This document shows, piece by piece, positions 6,261 to 9,868 of a stretch of DNA of 9,868 nucleotides (its first letter is position 1; each line of letters opens with the position of its first letter). The notes below the pieces were generated by a model. It had not been told where the DNA came from and did no database searches. It saw only the letters and a list, made by a program, of their open reading frames with translations. A program made the translations under genes and the position numbers. Source of the DNA: Anaerolineaceae bacterium (GTDB lineage: Bacteria; Chloroflexota; Anaerolineae; Anaerolineales; Anaerolineaceae); assembly GCA_003542325.1 (NCBI GenBank), contig DPKV01000100.1, positions 1 to 9,868 on the forward strand. The letters run 5' to 3'.

Positions 6261-6280
6261 GACTTGTTACAGGGAATTAA

Positions 6281-7198
6281 TTAAAAACGGCGCAGTTCAG
6301 TACCGCAGCTTCGGCAATACGCATCCCCCGCTTTTGACCGGGACCCGCATTCATGGCAGAATACGGCCTGTTTCTCCGGGTTCAAAATACCCACACCCCG
6401 GACGATATGCTCTCTTTTATGCTGCATCCTGCGGTTGATCCACCAATAGTAAATTACCACCATGATCATAACCACAACAGCAACAGCAGCCAGCCAGGCC
6501 ACCACACTCAACGGGGTCGCTGAGTGACCTGTTACGTTATCATTTAGTGGAGAAACGGCCGAAACGCTCAGAGCCGGATAATCCGGGTTGGTAATGTCCT
6601 TCTCATATTGAAGATCAAGCCAAACCAGTTCACCCGAACTTATCCGGCCGAAGTTCTTTGAATAAACCTTCCGACCGTCATCCAGCTCTTCCATCTGGCT
6701 CATGCGTGGCTCAGTCTCCAGCTCGCCGGCGCCGAAAGGCTGATAGACGGTCAATGAAAATGATTCCACCTCACCATTGGATAACCATTCAAATGAGAAT
6801 TGGCGTAAAGAATTGCTGGCCGCAATCCTCGTGTCCCGATATTCCAACCGGGTCACAGGGGAGATCGCAGCGAAATGAACCAACTGCCAGTCGCCATCTT
6901 CGTGAATATCCCAGGCCACAGGTAATAATTCGCCATCGTTCCTTTGAATGGAGATTTTTTTTACTTCGCAATCCGCAGGAATTGGGAAAGCCACCTCTTG
7001 AGGATAATTCAATGTCTCGGAAAGATGAATTTCGTAGACGATCAAAACTGAGGATTCCCCTTGTTCGGGCCAAAGGGTGACATTCACCCATTCCATCCCG
7101 GTTGTGGACTGCGCGCTGACTGAAACCGGCTGCCATTGGTCAGACAGAGCAAATAAGAATCCCAATATCAGTAATAAATATTTTTTTATCGTCAACAT
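6281..7198 (-). CDS. Membrane-anchored protein with exported domain and C-terminal zinc ribbon
   Basis: I do not recognise a named family for this 305-residue protein. It has a signal peptide (about 1-29, cleavage plausible after VSA), an exported beta-rich region of roughly 200 residues (30-230), one membrane helix (about 231-254, LSVVAWLAAVAVVVMIMVV), a basic stop-transfer stretch (NRRMQHKRE) and a C-terminal cytoplasmic zinc ribbon CHEC-x10-CRSC (Cys281, 284, 295, 298). The topology puts the zinc ribbon inside and the large domain outside, suggesting a surface sensor or scaffold; that is inference. The exported part has the look of an Ig-like/fibronectin-like domain, with strands such as VLIVYEIHLS and LVHFAAISPVTRLEY. 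The ATG at 7198 has no clear Shine-Dalgarno sequence but lies about 21 bases after a predicted transcription start. The convergent neighbour's stop is 20 bases away. Confidence 0.8.
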   Translation of the reverse strand: MLTIKKYLLLILGFLFALSDQWQPVSVSAQSTTGMEWVNVTLWPEQGESSVLIVYEIHLSETLNYPQEVAFPIPADCEVKKISIQRNDGELLPVAWDIHEDGDWQLVHFAAISPVTRLEYRDTRIAASNSLRQFSFEWLSNGEVESFSLTVYQPFGAGELETEPRMSQMEELDDGRKVYSKNFGRISSGELVWLDLQYEKDITNPDYPALSVSAVSPLNDNVTGHSATPLSVVAWLAAVAVVVMIMVVIYYWWINRRMQHKREHIVRGVGILNPEKQAVFCHECGSRSKAGDAYCRSCGTELRRF

Positions 7199-7225
7199 GA
7201 TGGATCAATCCGGTGAAGTTTTACT

Positions 7226-7254
7226 ATCATACCATGATCTCACCTTATTTTGAA
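7226..7254 (-). promoter_or_regulatory. Extended -10 promoter of the zinc-ribbon membrane protein
   Basis: On the minus strand TGGTATGAT gives a TGn extension plus TATGAT (7226-7231), with TTCAAA (7249-7254) after a 17-base spacer. The predicted start near 7219 leaves a 21-base leader. The -35 hexamer is the same as at the promoter at 131-159. Confidence 0.5.
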
Positions 7255-7310
7255 AAGACAGCCCCAAAAGGGAAATACTCTTATATACTTCTTAGAATTA
7301 ACAGGTAAAT

Positions 7311-7346
7311 TTGAAATATTATCTGCATTATCTAAAATAGTATAAT
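7311..7346 (+). promoter_or_regulatory. One or two overlapping promoters for the CpXC-domain gene
   Basis: TTGAAA (7311-7316) and TAAAAT (7333-7338) are 16 bases apart, and a perfect TATAAT follows at 7341-7346 with a weak ATTATC -35. Either would start transcription about 40-55 bases before the ATG at 7398. The surrounding stretch is strongly AT-rich. Confidence 0.5.
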
Positions 7347-7397
7347 ACTTTGTTCGCATAGAATTAATAATCTTTTTGAAAGAACGAAAGAGAGACC

Positions 7398-8759
7398 ATG
7401 GCAAAAACAACCGTTTCATGCCCCCAGTGTAAACAACCTGTAACCGCTGACATCACGCGGCTTTTCGATGTCAGTCAGGATCCACAAGCCAAGCAGACGC
7501 TATTATCCGGTGCATATAACCTGATCCAATGTCCGAGCTGCGGCTATCGCGGCCAGGTGCCCACGCCGGTTGTTTATCATGATCCTGAAAACGAATTACT
7601 CCTGACATTTTTTCCACCCGAACTGGGAGTACCGGTTAATCAGCAGGAACAAATGATCGGGCCTATCCTGAAGAAGGTGATGGAAAGCCTGCCGATGGAA
7701 AAGCGCAAGGCTTATCTCTTTAAACCCGAAACGATGTTAACCCGGCAACGGCTGGTGGAACGTGTCCTGGAAGAGGACGGCATCACGCATGAAATGCTGG
7801 AAGCACAGCAGAAACAACTGAACTTCCTGCAACGGTTAGCCAGCGTTTCCCCTGAATCCCGTCCGGAAATCATCAAACAGGAAGAAGAACTCGTTAATGA
7901 GGATTTATTGATGATCCTCCAGCGTTTGATCCAAAGTGCAGCGGCATCAGGCGACGAGCAAAGCGCAGACGTTCTGGCTGGGCTGCAGCAGCAAATTCTC
8001 GAAAATACGGACTACGGTAAAGAAGTGCTCAGCCAGGTTCAGGAACAGCAAGCTGCATTCCAGGCGCTGGAAGAAGCCAGCAAATCCGGCCTGACCCGAG
8101 AGAAACTTCTGAACCTGATTGTGGACGCCGCAGACAGCGAAATCCGCCTGGTCACACTGGTCAGCATGGCCCGGGGCGGCATGGATTACGGTTTCTTCCA
8201 GGCCCTGACTGACCGCATCCAGCAATCCACCGGTGCAGAGCAGGCCAAACTGACGGAACTCCGGGAAAAACTCCTTGAAATGACCCATGAAATCGATGAG
8301 GCTATCAAAGAGCAGGAAAACCTGGCCGGCCAGCTTCTGGACGAGATTCTATCAAAGGATAACATCGAAGAATCAACCCTCCAGGCCCTGGGCGGCGTCA
8401 ATGAAATCTTCCTGGAAGTCCTGCGCAAACGGATCCAAACAGCCCGTTCGGAAAACAACGACAGCCTGCTGGCCAAACTGCAAAAAGTCGCCGGTGCCAT
8501 TCAAAAAGTCAGCGCGCCTGGCGCAAACATAGAACTGATCGAGGCATTGATTCAGGCCGAAGATGAGCCTGCAATCAAAGCTATTCTTGAAGAGAATGCC
8601 GATGAGGTCACTGACGAGTTCATGCAGTTCCTGATGAACCTGATGAACCAAACCCAGCAACAGCAAGGACGTGAGGCTGCTGCGGAAAAGCTGCAGCAGG
8701 TCTACCGCCATGCTCTGAGGTTTTCAATGAAACGAAATTTGGAAAGCGCGGCCGAATAA
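7398..8759 (+). CDS. CpXC-domain zinc-binding protein with long helical tail
   Basis: This 453-residue protein begins with two CPxC knuckles, CPQC (Cys8, Cys11) and CPSCG (Cys45, Cys48), separated by about 33 residues, followed by a strand-rich stretch to about 85. That is the CpXC domain, a presumed zinc-binding module of unknown function common in Chloroflexota and Firmicutes. From about 90 to the end the sequence is almost entirely helix-forming: rich in Gln, Glu, Leu and Ala with heptad-like spacing (for example AEQAKLTELREKLLEMTHEI and NLAGQLLDEIL), suggesting coiled coils or helical repeats. No signal peptide or membrane segment is seen, so it should be cytoplasmic. The ATG at 7398 is preceded by only a weak purine run (AGAGAG). 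Its stop is 17 bases from that of the convergent FHA regulator gene. Function is unknown; a scaffolding role is a guess. Confidence 0.82.
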   Translation: MAKTTVSCPQCKQPVTADITRLFDVSQDPQAKQTLLSGAYNLIQCPSCGYRGQVPTPVVYHDPENELLLTFFPPELGVPVNQQEQMIGPILKKVMESLPMEKRKAYLFKPETMLTRQRLVERVLEEDGITHEMLEAQQKQLNFLQRLASVSPESRPEIIKQEEELVNEDLLMILQRLIQSAAASGDEQSADVLAGLQQQILENTDYGKEVLSQVQEQQAAFQALEEASKSGLTREKLLNLIVDAADSEIRLVTLVSMARGGMDYGFFQALTDRIQQSTGAEQAKLTELREKLLEMTHEIDEAIKEQENLAGQLLDEILSKDNIEESTLQALGGVNEIFLEVLRKRIQTARSENNDSLLAKLQKVAGAIQKVSAPGANIELIEALIQAEDEPAIKAILEENADEVTDEFMQFLMNLMNQTQQQQGREAAAEKLQQVYRHALRFSMKRNLESAAE

Positions 8760-8776
8760 GTCGTTCGTCCAATCTT

Positions 8777-9442
8777 TCAGGAAGACAAAATCACGGGATT
8801 ATCCATGCGCAAACCGTGCCCGCGGACGGTGACAATATATTCCCGGTCAGAGTCCACCTCGGCAATCCGATCCCGTAACCGCCGCACAAGGGCATCCAGC
8901 GCCTGCTCAGATACCCCTTCGGCCGCCTGGCCCCAAACCGCATCAATAACCTCTGACCTGGAGACGACTTCACCAGGCTGTTCGTAAAGGATTTGGAGAA
9001 GGTTAAATTGCGATGCTGAGAGGGGCGGATCAATCTCTTTTTCCAGAATCCAAACACGACGCGCACCGAGATCCACCCGGAGCCGTCGTTTTTGCATATC
9101 AAGGGGAAGTCCCTCCAAAGGCATGGTCGCATCAGAACTCAGGAAGACAAAGTGCTGCGCCAATGAAACCTGCACTTCATCGCCGTCATTCAAGAGTGCC
9201 GGTTCCTGCAATAACAGCCCGTTCAGATAGGTGCCGTTCTTGCTGCCAAGGTCTTCAATCTGGATGCCGTTTGGAGTGGGATGGATGCGCATATGCTGCC
9301 GGGAAACCTGACGCATGGGAATCACAATATCACACGTCGCGTCGCGTCCTAAAATCAAATCGGCTTCAATCTTCCAGCGCTGGCCCTCCAGGGGGCCGGA
9401 CTGGGCAATAAAGAGGGGTTCTTCCTGAGTATTATTCATCAT
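8777..9442 (-). CDS. FHA-domain winged-helix transcriptional regulator
   Basis: This 221-residue cytoplasmic protein joins two domains. Residues 10-100 form an FHA domain, the phosphothreonine-binding module: LILGR (Gly32, Arg33), VSRQH (Ser47, Arg48, His50), and DLGSKNGTYLNG (Asn69, Gly70). All key phosphopeptide-contact residues are present. Residues 118-215 form an OmpR/SARP-type winged helix: LSASQFNLLQIL, then VVSRSEVIDAVWG, the recognition helix EQALDALVRRLRDRI, and the wing YIVTVRGHGLRM. A phosphorylated partner, from a Ser/Thr kinase not in this window, could control its DNA binding; that is inference. Two adjacent ATGs (9442 and 9439) are possible starts and the ribosome-binding site is weak (GAG). 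It diverges from the LiaF-like gene at 9587 over a shared promoter, making that gene and its own the likeliest targets. Confidence 0.9.
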   Translation of the reverse strand: MMNNTQEEPLFIAQSGPLEGQRWKIEADLILGRDATCDIVIPMRQVSRQHMRIHPTPNGIQIEDLGSKNGTYLNGLLLQEPALLNDGDEVQVSLAQHFVFLSSDATMPLEGLPLDMQKRRLRVDLGARRVWILEKEIDPPLSASQFNLLQILYEQPGEVVSRSEVIDAVWGQAAEGVSEQALDALVRRLRDRIAEVDSDREYIVTVRGHGLRMDNPVILSS

Positions 9443-9465
9443 AAGTTCAAACTCTGTCGCACCGC

Positions 9466-9480
9466 CAGGCCTTTAGCCTG
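9466..9480 (-). other. Short hairpin in the leader of the FHA regulator gene
   Basis: CAGGC-CTTTA-GCCTG is a perfect five-base inverted repeat with a five-base loop, 24 bases upstream of the regulator's ATG and inside its predicted leader. It could be an operator half-site pair or an RNA hairpin affecting translation. It may also be chance. Confidence 0.3.
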
Positions 9481-9513
9481 CCTAAGCTGTTTTTATATTA
9501 TTTACTTCTTAAC

Positions 9514-9548
9514 TGCTATAATTATAGTATATCTAGACTCATTGTAAA
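9514..9548. promoter_or_regulatory. Overlapping divergent promoters with palindromic -10
   Basis: The 12 bases CTATAATTATAG (9516-9527) are a perfect palindrome that supplies a TATAAT to each strand: 9517-9522 on plus, with a TGC extension at 9514-9516, and 9521-9526 on minus. The minus promoter has TTTACA (9543-9548, five of six -35 bases) after 16 bases. Starts near 9529 (plus) and 9514 (minus) give leaders of about 58 and 72 bases to the LiaF-like and FHA regulator genes. Confidence 0.6.
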
Positions 9549-9586
9549 CAGGCTCGTTATTTAAAAATTAAGAAAATGAGGTCATT

Positions 9587-9868
9587 ATGTCAAATCAAAC
9601 CAAACAATATTATGCTCATTCCCTCTTCTGGCCCATCATGCTGATTGGTGCAGGGGCAATCTGGCTTTTATACAACCTCAATATCATCCCTGACGAAAAT
9701 CTCTGGATGCTGGTGCGGTTGTGGCCTGTCCTGATCATCCTCGCGGGGATCAATATCCTTTTTGCCCGCCGGCTGGCCATCGTCGGGGCCATCCTGGGGC
9801 TGCTCGTGATGGCCGGGGCTGCTTATATCCTTCTTTATGGGGATGAACTGGACTTTGTGTCCTCGCCC
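9587..9868 (+). CDS. LiaI/LiaF-like membrane protein, N-terminal part (cut by window edge)
   Basis: Ninety-four codons are open to the window end. After a short polar start (MSNQTKQYYAHS) come three hydrophobic segments: FWPIMLIGAGAIWLLYNL (about 14-31), LWMLVRLWPVLIILAGINIL (about 40-59) and LAIVGAILGLLVMAGAAYIL (about 64-83), then a polar GDELDF stretch. The repeated pattern of a WP-x-(L/M)LI-x-xG helix followed by an N-x-I-I-P loop is characteristic of the LiaI-LiaF-like transmembrane region. Such proteins often continue into a beta-rich adhesin-like or LiaF C-terminal domain and belong to cell-envelope stress responses; that continuation is beyond the edge. GAGG lies 5 bases before the ATG, fixing the start. 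It is transcribed away from the FHA regulator gene. Confidence 0.82.
   Translation, partial: MSNQTKQYYAHSLFWPIMLIGAGAIWLLYNLNIIPDENLWMLVRLWPVLIILAGINILFARRLAIVGAILGLLVMAGAAYILLYGDELDFVSSP

Noticed and set aside
8805..9411. Plus-strand open frames opposite the FHA regulator gene
   Set aside because: They are low-complexity Arg/Ser-rich shadows of a well-supported minus-strand gene with intact FHA and winged-helix motifs.

Overview
This 9.9-kb window looks like chromosomal DNA of a Chloroflexota bacterium, most likely of the Anaerolineae. That placement is inferred from gene content and style: lipoproteins with long Thr/Pro linkers after the lipid-anchoring Cys, a CpXC zinc-finger protein, a regulator joining FHA and winged-helix domains, a LiaF-like membrane protein, and a uridine-kinase-type enzyme carrying an ATP cone. 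No rRNA or marker gene is present to confirm it. I see no tRNA, CRISPR array, transposase, integrase or phage gene.

Layout, left to right. (1) 1-93, minus strand: the N-terminus of a metallo-beta-lactamase-fold hydrolase cut by the window edge, with its own promoter. (2) 196-600, minus: a small lipoprotein. (3) 834-2069, plus: a PLP enzyme of the Cys/Met metabolism (transsulfuration) family. (4) 2101-2171: a long imperfect inverted repeat between two convergent genes. (5) 2244-3584, minus: an ATP-cone plus nucleoside-kinase protein. (6) 3863-5134, plus: a lipoprotein with seven Asp-box (BNR) motifs, probably a beta-propeller. (7) 5244-6260, plus: a lipoprotein metallophosphoesterase. (8) 6281-7198, minus: a secreted-domain, membrane-anchored protein ending in a zinc ribbon. 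(9) 7398-8759, plus: a CpXC-domain protein with a long helical tail. (10) 8777-9442, minus: an FHA plus winged-helix regulator. (11) 9587-9868, plus: the start of a LiaI/LiaF-like membrane protein cut by the right edge.

Most genes appear to be transcribed singly from their own promoters, and strands alternate, so this is not one large operon. The clearest functional pairing is the regulator at 8777-9442 with the LiaF-like gene at 9587. They diverge from a shared promoter whose -10 boxes overlap in a perfect 12-bp palindrome. Four of the products are predicted to be exported (three lipoproteins and one signal-peptide/membrane-anchored protein), so much of the window concerns the cell surface.

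The points most worth following up are the bidirectional regulator/LiaF promoter, the start of the metallophosphoesterase gene (leaderless, or coupled to a three-codon mini-ORF), the missing motif-I histidine in that enzyme, the exactly seven Asp-boxes of the neighbouring lipoprotein, and three copies of a CCTGACCTG element near the two leftmost genes. I did not find strong evidence for a wholly new multi-gene system.
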